31,722 bases of DNA from contig JANBPK010000998.1 in NCBI GenBank assembly GCA_027579435.1, forward strand, positions 1 through 31,722. Reading direction: 5' to 3'. Both the position numbers and the translations under genes were made by a program. The DNA is from Candolleomyces eurysporus (taxonomy: Eukaryota > Basidiomycota > Agaricomycetes > Agaricales > Psathyrellaceae). Every line of letters starts with the position of its first letter. Position 1 is the first letter of the stretch. Below, in pieces: positions 1 to 10,484 of the stretch. The notes under the pieces were generated by a model. The model ran no database searches, was not told the DNA's origin, and was given only the letters and a program-made list of their open reading frames with translations.

Positions 1-150
1 GCCTTTCGATGCCTGTGATGCAGAAGCGGGGGTAGTCCAGCACGTCTTCCGACGCCTGTGATGCGGAGGCGGAGGTCATCCGGCACGACTCTCGACACCT
101 GTGATGCGGTAGCGGAAGTCGTCTAGCGACCACTGTGATGCCGTGGCAGA
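1..150. repeat. Short tandem repeat, about 43-bp unit
   Basis: The core CCTGTGATG occurs at 12-20, 55-63 and 98-106, exactly 43 bp apart, each followed by a related purine-rich stretch (GCrGwrGCGGrrGT) and a CrGCACG/CTAGCGAC-like part. A fourth diverged core (ACTGTGATG, 132-140) follows at a shorter 34-bp interval. Units are directly adjacent with no unique spacers, so this is a minisatellite. The array probably continues to the left of the window. Confidence 0.7.
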
Positions 151-1887
151 GATCCCCAGTACCTACCACATACAGCCGCTGTGACACGAGCAAACTGGAG
201 GCCTCACAGCGGGGTAAGGGTAGCGATGGGATGTTGGCCCTGGTTGTCGTAAGGGTGGACATCCATCATGTGAACTACCGGGGAGAGGATTATCGTGATG
301 TAGGCTTAAAGAGTATGGATGGGAGAACTACTTCACCTGAGGTACCCTCTTGCATCCGTCGCTTGTCGTCCGCTTTCTTCATTCAAGCGGCGCTCCTCCC
401 AACTGCCTGAGAATGGTCTGTAGCCCGTGATGACGTGTCATGTTGCCAGAGTCGCCTTGCGGGTGTAGAGGCCATCTGTGAGTTCAAAAATGGTGCATAT
501 GAGGAAAAGAAAACGGCGGCAAGGCACCTCGGGCGAGCTCTATGCTCAGAGGCGATGGCAGTCGGAAGGAGAAGAGGCATGCCGCCTCGTAGGAAGAACC
601 TGCCATCGCTTGGTTGCATAGACATGATCCTAACCCTCCCCTCCTACGTCACTCCATCTTAGGCTTGTTAAATGGGAATGGAGCGGAGATAGGAAAGGCG
701 GACGTTGATAGCGGAAACAGCCGATGGACGGAACGAAGCCGGTGGTATGATGGATTTCGTTCTTGGCCCCCAACTGGCCCCCTTAAGTACCCTCGGCAAA
801 ATGCCTCGGCAACCTTTTCATTTGTTTTCTCGTAGACAGTCATGACTACCTACCCTCGCATCGTCAATCTTCCTACTTTCTTTGTTGTATTATTCTACAC
901 ATGAATGTTCACGAATATTGTTTCTCTGCTGTCGCTGCCTGTTCTGTGACACAAAGGACGTTTGCCCTCGGCATCAAGCAGAAATCTGATGTCCAAGTCT
1001 ATGGTGCATTGTATAGACAGCGCTAAATAGCGGAGTTGGAGGATTTAAGTTGCTCTAGAAGGGGAGTGGTACGTCATCACTCATGAGCTCACCGTTACTC
1101 TCCTTCCCTTCCTTCCTTCACTGGTCCACTCTGATAGTTCCGCCTTAGGCCTGAGGTGGCTGGTCTTCCTGTATGAGCACAGCCACTCGGCGTCAACCTG
1201 AGCGCCGACCAAAGCTCGGTCAAAGCAATCGAGAACGAACAAGCAAGAACAACTTGAATGATTTGGGTAGACTCTTTTTTCTCGAATAAAAAGGCTTATC
1301 TCGTGCTTTGACCAAGGCATAATATGCTATGGGCTCGGGTTCTTAAGTTTGTTAGCGAAATTGGACCGAAGTAGAATCGTTTCTAACTTCGCGTGGCTTG
1401 AGCCTTGACTTTGGCTTCCTTCATTTTTGTCTTTACACTTTGCTTTGATTATGTTCAACGAAAATCTATATAATAACTTGCATACTTGCCAACCAAAATC
1501 CGAAATCCACAGCCCGACTAATGATCTCCTTGCTAGCGCACCCTCGACACCACGAGCGACCAAAAAGAAAAACTCGTCAATGAGCGAGGCAGATTTACAG
1601 CAATATACGCCCATCCGAGCAACCTTCGAAAACGAAGTAGCGACGAGGCAATTTCTAGTAGCCGGAAAGGCACTCGTATACCCATTGAGAGGTATTTNCT
1701 CCCTTCTATACGCCAAGCAGGATCCAATTTTTAGATTTCTCAGCTCAAAGGGATCTCAGGAGACTCCTTATCTAATCTAATCAAGCTGGGACTCAACCGA
1801 TACCCCAATCCCTCACTTCTGGGAGTATTCCGGCATCGATGTAACTATCCCCGGCCTCGGTATATTGAGACAGAAGGGGTGGTCTGA
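151..1887. other. Gene-poor stretch, no supported gene
   Basis: Only short open frames on both strands, none with a recognisable motif, consistent splice sites or a homologue elsewhere in the window. The plus-strand frame at about 1500-1690 (residues such as SMSEADLQQYTPIRATFENE) has a protein-like composition and could be a gene fragment. It lacks a credible start and runs into an N at 1698. I see no RNA gene or transposon ends. Confidence 0.4.
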
Positions 1888-1911
1888 AAGGCATCTCTTC
1901 CATCTGTTGCA

Positions 1912-2097
1912 GTCAGGAATTTCACAGTGCGCGAGGATAGCATGACCCTACACGTAGCAAAAGCTACAGTTCCGAACGGAAAGACGGTTTCACTCGGGAT
2001 AAATCTCGGCGAGAACAACTCTGAGTGTGGATACCGAATGTTCACCGGCCTGACCCTCGAAAGCGAAGTCACGCAAACTACTAAGGACTCACATTAA
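1912..2097 (+). CDS. Possible orphan terminal exon (weak)
   Basis: An open frame begins after an acceptor-like TCTGTTGCAG and runs 61 codons to TAA at 2095-2097. It includes an internal ATG at 1942. The residues (for example MTLHVAKATVPNGKTVSLG) alternate polar and hydrophobic like beta strands and look more like protein than the surrounding frames. I could not find a convincing upstream exon or donor and do not recognise a family. It may be a fragment of a decayed gene or chance. A weak nucleotide resemblance (CAGGAATTTCA..AGT.CG.GAGG) recurs near 10290. Confidence 0.18.
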   Translation, partial: VRNFTVREDSMTLHVAKATVPNGKTVSLGINLGENNSECGYRMFTGLTLESEVTQTTKDSH

Positions 2098-2689
2098 GCA
2101 CTTCAACACAAAGACAGCAGTCCAGATAAACGCACAATGAGCAGGATCCGTATTATCGCACCCCCGCCATATTGTAGTCCGAGCGGGAAGGTGAAGACGA
2201 AAAGCTCTTCCCAGTACGGACTCTTCAGCGTCAGGGCTGTGTTACCGGTTTGGGAGACGACGACTGGACATGAGAGCTACGACTCTGGGAAGGCATAGCA
2301 GAGGTTGCTTCGACACGAAATCCTAGTCGAGGTCAAGTACCGGCCAGCCGTGGGCTCATAGAGCTGACTCGCAAGCTCATTGCACATGCCTTCTCGCGTA
2401 AAGAAGGCGTTCGAATTTCTTTGACTCATCTCGAATTATCTCTTCACTCATTACGAAGGGTCTACGGCTCAGTAGCTCCCCTCTTTGGAAGTGCCTTTCA
2501 TCACTTTTGAGCTCGTGGTCATAGCCTAGCTTTACATGCAGCTCTGATTTTTAATCTTGCGACGCGAGGGATTAAGGGGATGTACCGATTCATTCTGACA
2601 CGCTGTGTAGGTCTAAACCCTCATGCAGAAACATCGATGCCCGGTCTCTATTGCTCTCACAATACTCTGCATGAGGCTTGGAGCCGAAG
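2098..2689. other. Intergenic, nothing recognised
   Basis: No open frame with supporting splice sites or motifs. The stretch around 2190-2300 keeps short open frames, but they do not connect to a start. Confidence 0.4.
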
Positions 2690-2805
2690 ACCGGGGCACC
2701 AGAAGCGTTCAGGCCAATTGGTAGATATAGAAAGTTTTAATGGAGGGCACGGTGTTATATTCGATTCTATTCACTTGGATTGAGCCCAAAGCACTGTCCA
2801 TTCAA
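2690..2805 (-). pseudogene. Decayed relic of an NLR last exon
   Basis: On the minus strand this stretch lines up with the last exon of NLR copies A and B. Residues resembling LIEWTVLWAQSK are followed by a stop where the others have the W of KWEEL, then ITPCPPLKLSIS in place of TPRPPLELS. At nucleotide level the stretch matching ATGGATAGTGG.....AATTGAAG....ACCTCCCTTGGA is still readable. The in-frame stop codons (AAGTGAATAG) show it is dead. No matching NACHT exon was found to its right before gene A, so it is an isolated remnant of an older array member whose other exons are gone. Confidence 0.65.
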
Positions 2806-3481
2806 TCAATTAGCGTCTTTCATCCGTCACAATTCGGAATGGATTGGCAAATGGCAGCGCTGTGGATGTTGTGAACGAATTTAGCGGCCTAGCAGCGGTC
2901 GCATGACATGGGGGCCAAGATTCAGAAACGTTCAACGGACGCAATCACCGCTTCATAATGCCTCTTATCCAGTTGGCCGTTGTCGAATGGCCAGGAGCAC
3001 TGTGCTGATGGTGATCACGCCGAGAAGTCACTGTATGTTCTTTCTCGTCCTTCAATTGGGTGCTCACTACTGCGCTCCGATCACTCACTCACTCCTAGGA
3101 ACGAGGAATCCCAATTCAAACCTGGATCGTTCACTCAGACACTGTAGTGCTAGATCGACTGAGATGAGGGCGACGACTCAAAAATCTACCGTTTGACAGC
3201 ACCCAAGTCACCAAAGGTTCTCAAACATTGACACGGCGCAGTCCATAGAGCTAGTATTTGACGATGAGATACTATTGCCTGTCAGTAAGGAGCATGTTAA
3301 GTTGATGCGATTCTGTATCATAGCTCATTTCGGCAAGGCACACAGTGTTTTCACTGTGCATTCAGGCACGAGGACACCTCAAATACACCTGCAAAAATTT
3401 ACATTTAAATTCTAGAGAGCAATGAGACTAGAAGTCATCAAACGTGACTCGCAGCTACCATAACCGGGTAAAAATGGCTGG
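2806..3481. other. Intergenic, nothing recognised
   Basis: This is sequence between the relic exon and the 3' end of NLR copy A. No supported gene is present, and the last part is presumably the 3' untranslated and terminator region of copy A. Confidence 0.35.
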
Positions 3482-5805
3482 TCAATCATCAGCTGGTGTG
3501 TGGACCAGCTTGCGTCGTTTAGTAGCCCTGGACGGCTGGTTTGGTCTGGTGAGTTCCAGAACCAATTTTGAATCCTTGTTATTGTAGGAAATAGCAAGTT
3601 CCAAGGGAGGTCGGGGCATTATCTTCAATTCTTCCCACTGAAATTGGGCACCAGCCACTATCCATTGAAGCACCTGTTTAAGAGCGTTCAGTGGCTTTGA
3701 GAATTCTGAATTTCAAGAATCAAAGACTGACTTGGAAGATATCCCTGCCTGAGAACTAATTGCAAATGTGAGAGGTTATGGTCATGGTCAATCTCGAGCT
3801 CTGGGTTGAAAATTAAATGTCCGCACCCGATTTGTTAGAAAAATATACTTGTTGCTAGTTGGGAAATTTTGTTGGTGTTCAAGAAGGTCCGGAATCTAAA
3901 CAGGAGTTGGTTAATTATACAAAGTAATGGGAGAACAACATTTCAGAACCTACTCTTGAACAGATAGCATTTGATGCAAGTTGCAGGTCGGATTGGGCTG
4001 TTTCGTATGTGTGGTCGGTGATCCTGCATTGAAGACAAACTGGCGGCCGGAAAACCAACTGCTCTTCCAACCAGAGCCTGACATCAGGGTCAGGATGTTC
4101 CACTGCCCATGCCAATTGTTTGAGACAGTCCACAAGTGGATGCAAAAAATCATCGGATGTTGAAGGTAATCCACACAGAAGGGAGTTGAAGAATAAACTA
4201 CAGAGGAAAGCAGGATACGGCATCCGATTGATATGGCAAGACTGGAACTGCTCAATTTCATTCATGAAATTGCAGAAGTCTGTTTCCATGAATGATCGCC
4301 AATGTTCATTCAAGTACAATCCACCATACCTGCTGATGAGGTGGTTCTTCTTTTCAAAGATGGAGGAGAAGCAGTAGTAGGACAGACACAGATGAAATGA
4401 GGGTGGTATGAAAAAATTTCCTGATCGGCTTTCGGTGGTGAGGAAGTCATGGAGGGACCTATGGCATACTGTAACATTGCCTTGTTCGTCTGCTCCGGGA
4501 ACATTAATGATGGCTTGCAGGGGTAGCAGGACACGAAGCACTTCGAATGTTTTGATGTTAAGCAGCCCCGCTATCCCTACAATGGGAAGGGGAACTTTGA
4601 GGAGTGCGATGGTGGAGATGATGTTGCGGAAGTGAGGGAAATTTTGCGAACGGGAGAGTGTTTGTATGTACAGGCTATCGAGGCCATTGATCTCCAGGGC
4701 AAGAGGGAGGCGATCCATAGGGGTTGTTGGATCTTCTTCTACGACTGGTTGCACGATGAATTTGAACATTGTTGAAGCAAGAAGAAAGGAATTGCCTGTC
4801 TTCTTTATCAAACCGTCCAGGTTCAACTTTGTTGGCCATTCACCATGCTCGCGAACGTAGGCTCGGATGATGCGGTCCTGCTCCGCTGCCGCCTGGAATG
4901 AGGTCCTGAGAAACTTCTTGATGTCCCAATAGGTCCAGTGGTCGGTGTCGAGGCTGACTAGACGAACTCCACCGGTCTCCAGGTGCTCGCGGATGTGCTG
5001 TTCTACTCGACTAGCGATGAAGATTCGCAGTGGGACGGTGGGGTTCTCTTTGAAGAAGTCAAGGACATGAGCGATGAACTCCTTTACCCCCTGTTTGTCT
5101 TCGCATTCGTCGAGACCGTCGATGACAATGAGATAGGGTCCCTTGGCGAGGGTCTGTGCGAGAAAGGCATCGTCCTTCATGACAGATAGGAACGGAGTGA
5201 GGACCAAAAGATCCAACTGCGTAGCCAAGGACACATCACCGGTTATCAGGCCTGGCGCCGACTTGACGGCAGCGTCGATTAACGGTGCTGCTGCAGGTAT
5301 CGCTGACACTAGCTGGCTGGCGAGTGTCACGGCAAACCTATTCATGGTGCTCCTGTCGCCTGCCCCGCGAAAAAAGAAGTAGCTCGCGAGGAGGCGGCCA
5401 GAACTTGCGTAAATCTTGGATATTTGGNAGAGAAACCGAGGACTTGCCGCAGCCCGCGAAACCATGAAGCCAGTAGATGTGGCATACGCTAGCATACACC
5501 ATCACTTCTCTGTCGGCCCAGATAATGACCTCAAGAATTGGCTGTTCCCTGGTCCCAGGAAAGCATTCCGAGTCTGGCGGGGACCTCTTCCGATTTCGAG
5601 TATGCGACGCATCAGGAATTGGGTTGAGTCGACGAATGAGGTCTAAAACGACAGGCTTAGCGAGTGGATACTTGTAAACTTCGTCTTATCACTTACCCTC
5701 CTCCATGTTCAAGATCTGGTACTGGTTTCCAGCGACGAAAGTGTTGGTTTGGTGGTCGATTTGAAAATGGTGCGCATTCGGAAAGTTTGCGAACCGCGGA
5801 TCCAT
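3482..5805 (-). CDS. NACHT-domain NLR (STAND NTPase), copy A
   Basis: A predicted signal-transducing NTPase of the Agaricomycete NACHT family. I model five exons: 5697-5805, 3954-5642, 3827-3895, 3732-3755 and 3482-3673, joining in frame to about 693 residues. Exon 1 is a short N-terminus (TNTFVAGNQYQIL core). Exon 2 opens with the family linker (NPIPDASHTRNRKRSPPDS), then Walker A GFAGCGKS at about residues 97-104, YFFFRGAGDRS, Walker B LIVIDGLDECED at about 207-218, FIASRVEQHI, and a helical region with LCHRSLHDFLTT-like sequence. Exons 3-5 form the tail ending in VLQWIVAGAQFQWEEL and PRPPLEL. The N at 5428 breaks the frame just after the P-loop. Leaving it out gives VSLQISKIYASSGR, matching copies B and C, so I treat it as a sequencing placeholder. 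No WD40, ankyrin or TPR repeats are visible. A role in non-self recognition is inferred from the family. Confidence 0.88.
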
Positions 5806-5959
5806 GACTGAACGTCGGTGAGGGGAAGGCTGAAAAACTTGTCGAATGGGACTCGTGCAGAGGTGCGCAGGGGGATATACTTCGGTGGCTCAGTGAAGGA
5901 AGGGCAATGTCACGTCACCATAGCACGACAGCACCCACAGACACACACATTGCAATACA

Positions 5960-5995
5960 TATAATGCACCGCCCTTCAGCGCCACGGGATCATTC
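5960..5995 (-). promoter_or_regulatory. Shared upstream element of NLR copies (A)
   Basis: About 160 bp upstream of the copy A start lies CACCGCCCTTCAGCGCC (plus-strand reading). Closely similar sequence occurs upstream of pseudogene D (CACCGCCCTTCGAAGGC, about 6917) and copy B (CACTGCCCTTCGGCGG, about 10051). Conservation outside coding sequence suggests the duplications carried their promoters, and that this may be a binding site. The function is inferred. Confidence 0.35.
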
Positions 5996-6051
5996 CTTGA
6001 AAGTTGAGAATCAGATGAACGGGAAAACCATCTATGGTACGGCATGCCGAA

Positions 6052-6818
6052 TGCCGGAGAACCATCCCCATGCTATTAATGAATTCCTGCTCCTTGTCCT
6101 CGCATTCGTCAAGACCGTCAATAAGGAACGCTCCTTTGACAAGGGTCTTGATGAATTGTCCTCCTTGTATGGCTGCCTGGAAAGGTTCGTACACCAAGCG
6201 ATATCCAGCTGTGTACTCAAGGACATGCTGTCAGTCAGCCTGGCTCCACCCTTACAGCCGCTTCGAGGAACGAGGCTGTTGCAGGCATCACAGCTGCTAA
6301 CTCAGACTGACTGGCCAAGGTTGCCGCAAAAGATATTAATCCTGCTTCTGTCCTCTTCTCCGCGAAAAAAGAAGCTGCCAAGTAGACGCCCGGCCGATGA
6401 TCGGAAAATTCTGGCAATTTCCAGCAAAAAAANTGGCGGATTTACCCCAACCTGCGAAACAGTGAAGCCATTAGACGTGAACGGTTGGCAAGCTATACGC
6501 AACGCGCTTCCATTGGTCCAAGTAGTGATCCGCTTGAGCACCTTCCTCTTCGTTCCAGGAAAACGCTCCGAGTCTGGAGAGGAATGCTTTCGATTTCGAG
6601 TGAAATGCGTCAGTGATCGGTTTAGTCGAATGACCAGGCCTTGAAGCTTGAAGCATGGCGTCAATGAATACGGATATTGCTATTATTTTTTACTTACATA
6701 TCTTCCCCTCGTTCGGAGCATTCTGGCAGCCAGTGACAATGATGGTAGTTTGCTGATCGATACGAAAATTGCGGGTACCAGTGGGGAAGATTTGAATGTT
6801 TGTGGGTTTCGCTGCCAT
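6052..6818 (-). pseudogene. 5' fragment of a NACHT NLR, copy D (pseudogene)
   Basis: Exon 1 is intact in frame (ATG at 6818, exon to 6698, core DQQTTIIVTG, donor GTAAGT). The large exon then shows the family linker in degraded form (TRNRKHSSPDSERFPGTK). It has a TAA where the Y of YWLHG should be, a P-loop reading CFAGWGKS, an N at 6432 and several frame changes, but recognisable EIARIF..SAGRLLGSFFFRGEEDRS, and Walker B as LIDGLDECED with two residues lost. It ends just after Walker B. The rest of the NACHT exon and the whole tail are missing. The fragment sits directly upstream of copy A, so a deletion may have joined the 5' half of one array member to the promoter region of the next. Confidence 0.82.
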
Positions 6819-6854
6819 ATTCGACGGAGGTAGGGGAAGGAATCCACACAGATC

Positions 6855-6940
6855 GCAGGTGAGAGCGTGGATGTGGCAGGAAGGCAAAGCTTCGCAATGA
6901 CATTCGCAGCAAGGACACCGCCCTTCGAAGGCGTTCCAGT
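6855..6940 (-). promoter_or_regulatory. Upstream region of copy D, conserved with copy B
   Basis: The plus-strand reading GAGAGCGTGGATGTGG.AGGAAG at about 6861 closely matches the region at about 9924 upstream of copy B. It is followed by the CACCGCCCTTC element at about 6917. This shows that the 5' flanks were duplicated with the genes. Confidence 0.35.
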
Positions 6941-7546
6941 GATGGATGCTGATTATCGAGCTTCAAGGTCGAGTTCTTTCGTTTCAAACACGACGAAGCA
7001 AAGCACCGCCCATTCAGCATTGACCACTGCGATGCCGCCGAAGCTTGATGTTGCAGAGGTCAGGTGGAAACGGACCAAAAAACCAGGGTTAAGATTGAAA
7101 GGAGAGGTCAAAGGAGGTAATGCGGCTGGGAAAGCCCAAGGGCAGCATACGGTCAAAATAATCAGCATCCTTGAGTTGTTCTCGGAGACAACTCACATTT
7201 TGATTTCGTTTGTTCTGGCGCCTGGACCTATTCTGGAGGCCGGTAGATCTCTGCATTTGCATAGCATCCTGACAAGATAAAGGCTGATCCGACAGCGGCG
7301 AAGACTTCAGTCCTATGACCTTCGTCTTGGTTGCTGGTTCCCTCATTGCTTGTTCGTTTATAACCACTACATACGCTGAGACATATAGTCTATGTGCAGT
7401 GCTCGGGGGCATGTGAAGCCAGCGCGTTCACCGAGGTGGACAGGAAGGCAGCTGGAAGGCCAAGGGTCTCTCGCAAAGCTGCAGAGATCACGCGTTCGTC
7501 ACCTCTCGCTTGTCTCTGCCCCCATCGACCTCGTATAAACCGTATT
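6941..7546. other. Intergenic between copy D and copy B
   Basis: Open frames here (for example plus 6867-7280, minus 7089-7412) lack motifs and splice support. A second CACCGCCC motif lies near 7006. No other feature was seen. Confidence 0.35.
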
Positions 7547-9875
7547 TTATCTACCGACAGAACTCCTTGAGGAGGAAATCAATGGGGACTCAAAGTCATC
7601 CGACATATTCTGTTGGTTGAAGCTGAATCTGAAGCTTGGACTCCGGTAGTACAGAGAAAGCTCCAAGGGAGGTCGCGGTGTTTCCTTCAATTCTTCCCAC
7701 TTGCATTGAGCACGAGCCACTATCCATTCTAGAGCCTAGAGAAGCATATTGAGTGTGTTTCAAGCTTTCCATGTCCACCAAATGACCTACGTTGAAAGCA
7801 TCTATGGTTCCCCATCGGAAAACCACGACATCAACCTGGACGCCAAGGTGAGTATCATGGTAAACCAGAGTTCTAGGTCGAGTGCTCGTACCCTCCCTAT
7901 ATTACTCTCATTTTCCTTTCCAGTTGAGTGAGGCTGGCACTCTATAATTTCTGGGAACTACGAAGGGGGATTCAGGTATATAGAAACAACGGAAGAATGA
8001 AATCCAAAAAACATACCTTCGCATGGATGGCGATTGATGCACGTTGCAGATCGTGCTGTAGTGTTTTGTATACGTGTTCAGTGAATCGAACCCGCTGGTA
8101 GAGGTTGTAGGGAGGTACAGGGAAGCACCATCGCTGATCAAACCAGAGCTCCAGGCGGGAGTCACTGGCGGAATATTCTGCCGCCAAAGCAAATTGTTTG
8201 GTAATCTCGGTGAGCAAATACGCAAAGGCATCCGAGACTGGGATCATTTTATCCAAGAAGAGTGAATAGAAGAATGAACTAGAGAGAAAGGCGTGATAGA
8301 GCGATCTGTCAACATACGGTTGGCGGGCCTTGAGTTGCTCAATCTCATTGATGAAGTCACCGGGGCCTAATTTGGCGAATAATTGCCAGCTGCTAGAATG
8401 CCAGCTGACATAGCTCCTCTTGACGCAAATGGAAAAGGAATAGTAGGAAAAATGAAGATGGAATGAGGCTGGCACAAAAAAANGGTCCTGATCGACGCTC
8501 CGTGGTGAGGAAGTCACGAAGGGATGTATGACACAGCGTCACGTCGCCTCTCTCGTCGGATCCCGGGACATGGATAATTGCTTGCAAGTTCAACAGGACG
8601 TGGACGATTTCGAAAGCTTGGATGTCAAGAAGTTCGGCTATCTTAACAATACTTTGTGGGTCCTTTAGTGCGATGACAGATATGATGTCGCGGAAATGGG
8701 GGAGATGTCGCGAACGGGCAAGCGTTTGGGCATAGATGCCATCGAGACCATTCATCCCGAGGGTCAGCGGAAGGCGGTCCATAGGCGTAGAAGGATCTTC
8801 TTCGGTGGCCGGTTGGACGATGAATTTGAAAATCGTGGATGCAAGAACAAACGATCCGCGAATGTGGCAGACAAGCATGCGCATGTCCTGTGTCGTTGGC
8901 CAAACTCCGTGCCCATGAATGTAAGCTCGGATGATAGGATTCTGCTTTTCTGCGATCTGGAACGATGCGTGTAGGAAGTTGTTGATATCTTCGTCCGGGG
9001 AGTAGTCGTCGAGATTCCCAACAAGCACTCCATCAGTCTCGAGGTGAGCTTGAATATGTTGCTCGACGCGGCTGGCGATGAAAATGCGAAGGGGAGTGGA
9101 AGGATGTTTCTTGAAGAAATCGAGTGTGTGAGAGATAAACTCCTCCACCCCTCGCTTGTCATCGCATTCGTCGAGACCATCGACGACAATAAGAAAGGGC
9201 CCTTTCGTGAGATTCTTCGCGAAAAGCCCTCGTTTCACAGCAGCCTGAAACGGTCTGTATACCAACCGCTCGAGCCGCGTGGCCAAGGACACACTATGGG
9301 TCAGCAAACCTGGCTCGGCCTTCAAGGCAGCTTTGATGAATGAGGCCGTGGTAGGCACTGCAGCCGCTAGCTGACTCGCTAATGTCACCGCAAACCTGTC
9401 CATCCGACTCCTGTCTCCTGCATTGCGGAAGAAGAAGTAGCTCGCTAGCAAACGCCCAGAGCCAGCATATATCCTAGCAATCTCCAATGAGATAGCGGAC
9501 TTGCCACTTCCTGCAAACCCATGAAACCAATAGACATGGGCGGTCCTGATCCCTAGCACGATCCGTTTGTCGACCCAAGACTTGATCCTTCGGATTACCT
9601 CCACTCTCGTTCCAGCGAAACATGCCGAGTCTGGGGGTGATTTCCTCCGATCTCGGGTGTGAGACGCATTGGGTCAAGTCGAAGAAAAAGTTCTGTAGGC
9701 ATGGGGTAGAACCTTGTTAGCAATATGATTCATGAATATCACCCTGACCTTTTCGCTCACCTTTGCCTTCGCTCGAAACATTATGACTCCCAGTGAAGAC
9801 GTTGATAGTTTGTCGATTCATCCGAAAATCTCGTGCATCAGGAAGGATTTGAATGTGCTGGGAAGGAGCTGGCAT
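7547..9875 (-). CDS. NACHT-domain NLR, copy B (5' frame broken, possible pseudogene)
   Basis: Same five-exon plan as copies A and C: 9761-9875, 8017-9692, 7892-7957, 7791-7835 and 7547-7735. Exon 1 is 115 nt, exactly as in C (MPAPSQHIQIL...QTINVFTG), with a perfect TGCTAAC branch site in intron 1. The large exon carries Walker A GFAGSGKS, YFFFRNAGDRS, Walker B LIVVDGLDECDDK and the helical region. The tail exons read FPEIIECQPHS, VDVVVFRWGTIDAFN and ALEWIVARAQCKWEEL. There are two breaks. The N at 8483 next to seven A's disappears if ignored (giving SGPFFVPASFHLHF), so it is probably technical. Near 9667/9668, however, 7 nt are missing relative to C (the IPD of NPIPDASHT), which shifts the frame shortly after exon 2 begins. 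I found no alternative splice site that repairs it, so the copy may be recently inactivated. Confidence 0.78.
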
Positions 9876-9910
9876 TCAGTAAAGAGGAAAGAATGAGGGT
9901 CTGAGCAGGT

Positions 9911-10080
9911 AACGGTAGCTTGTGAGGGCGTGGATGTGGTAGGAAGTCAAGGAATATACGCGGTCATTGCTCCCCGGACTCGGACTCGCAGATAACACGA
10001 GAATGTGATTAGGCAAATTGAAGTCGCATCAACACAGCATATGTGGATGCACTGCCCTTCGGCGGTCAAATGACTGAAGG
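9911..10080 (-). promoter_or_regulatory. Upstream region of NLR copy B, conserved with D
   Basis: GAGGGCGTGGATGTGGTAGGAAG (read on plus, about 9924-9946, split here: GAGGGCGTGGATGTGG then TAGGAAG) matches the flank of copy D. CACTGCCCTTCGGCGG at about 10051 matches the element before copies A and D. The remainder to 10484 shows no gene. Confidence 0.33.
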
Positions 10081-10484
10081 AATAGGTTCAATCGGATGAC
10101 CTCACCTATCCTAAGTGTATCAGAGAAGATTGCTGCATCTCGGGTTACTGAAGGCTAAATTTACAAGGTCGTAAGCAGCAGAGCGGTCTCGTCCACGGTT
10201 GAAGCAATTCTGCACAGCGTGTACGTACCAATGTCGTATTTTGCATGATTTGATCTTGTCGAAAACCATTGTGCCACGCTTACATCAGGCCAGGAATTTC
10301 AGAGTTCGAGGCTGACTAGAGCAACATATAGAGCTACATTATAGTTCATTCTCAAATCCGTCGTTCCAAGCTCTGAGAGGTGCATACGGGAGGCAAACCT
10401 ACGGGTTCGAAACTGTTCTGTATCTACAATCATACACTCATCCCCATAGAAATGTGTCAATATTTAGGCGCAAAAAGAGGCGTA

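Noticed and set aside
1..150. Regularly spaced repeats resembling a CRISPR array
   Set aside because: Units are adjacent and similar along their whole length with no unique spacers, and the genome is eukaryotic.
1327..1780. Overlapping open frames on both strands, one with protein-like composition
   Set aside because: No start context, splice sites or family motif, and the frames run into an N. Left as unassigned.
5907..6644. 245-codon plus-strand open frame
   Set aside because: It is antisense to pseudogene D. The minus strand shows NACHT motifs and splice sites, the plus strand shows none.
9044..9343. Plus-strand frames across NLR copies (also 4983-5382 and 14659-14910)
   Set aside because: Mirror-image frames of the conserved NACHT coding strand, recurring only because the copies are homologous.
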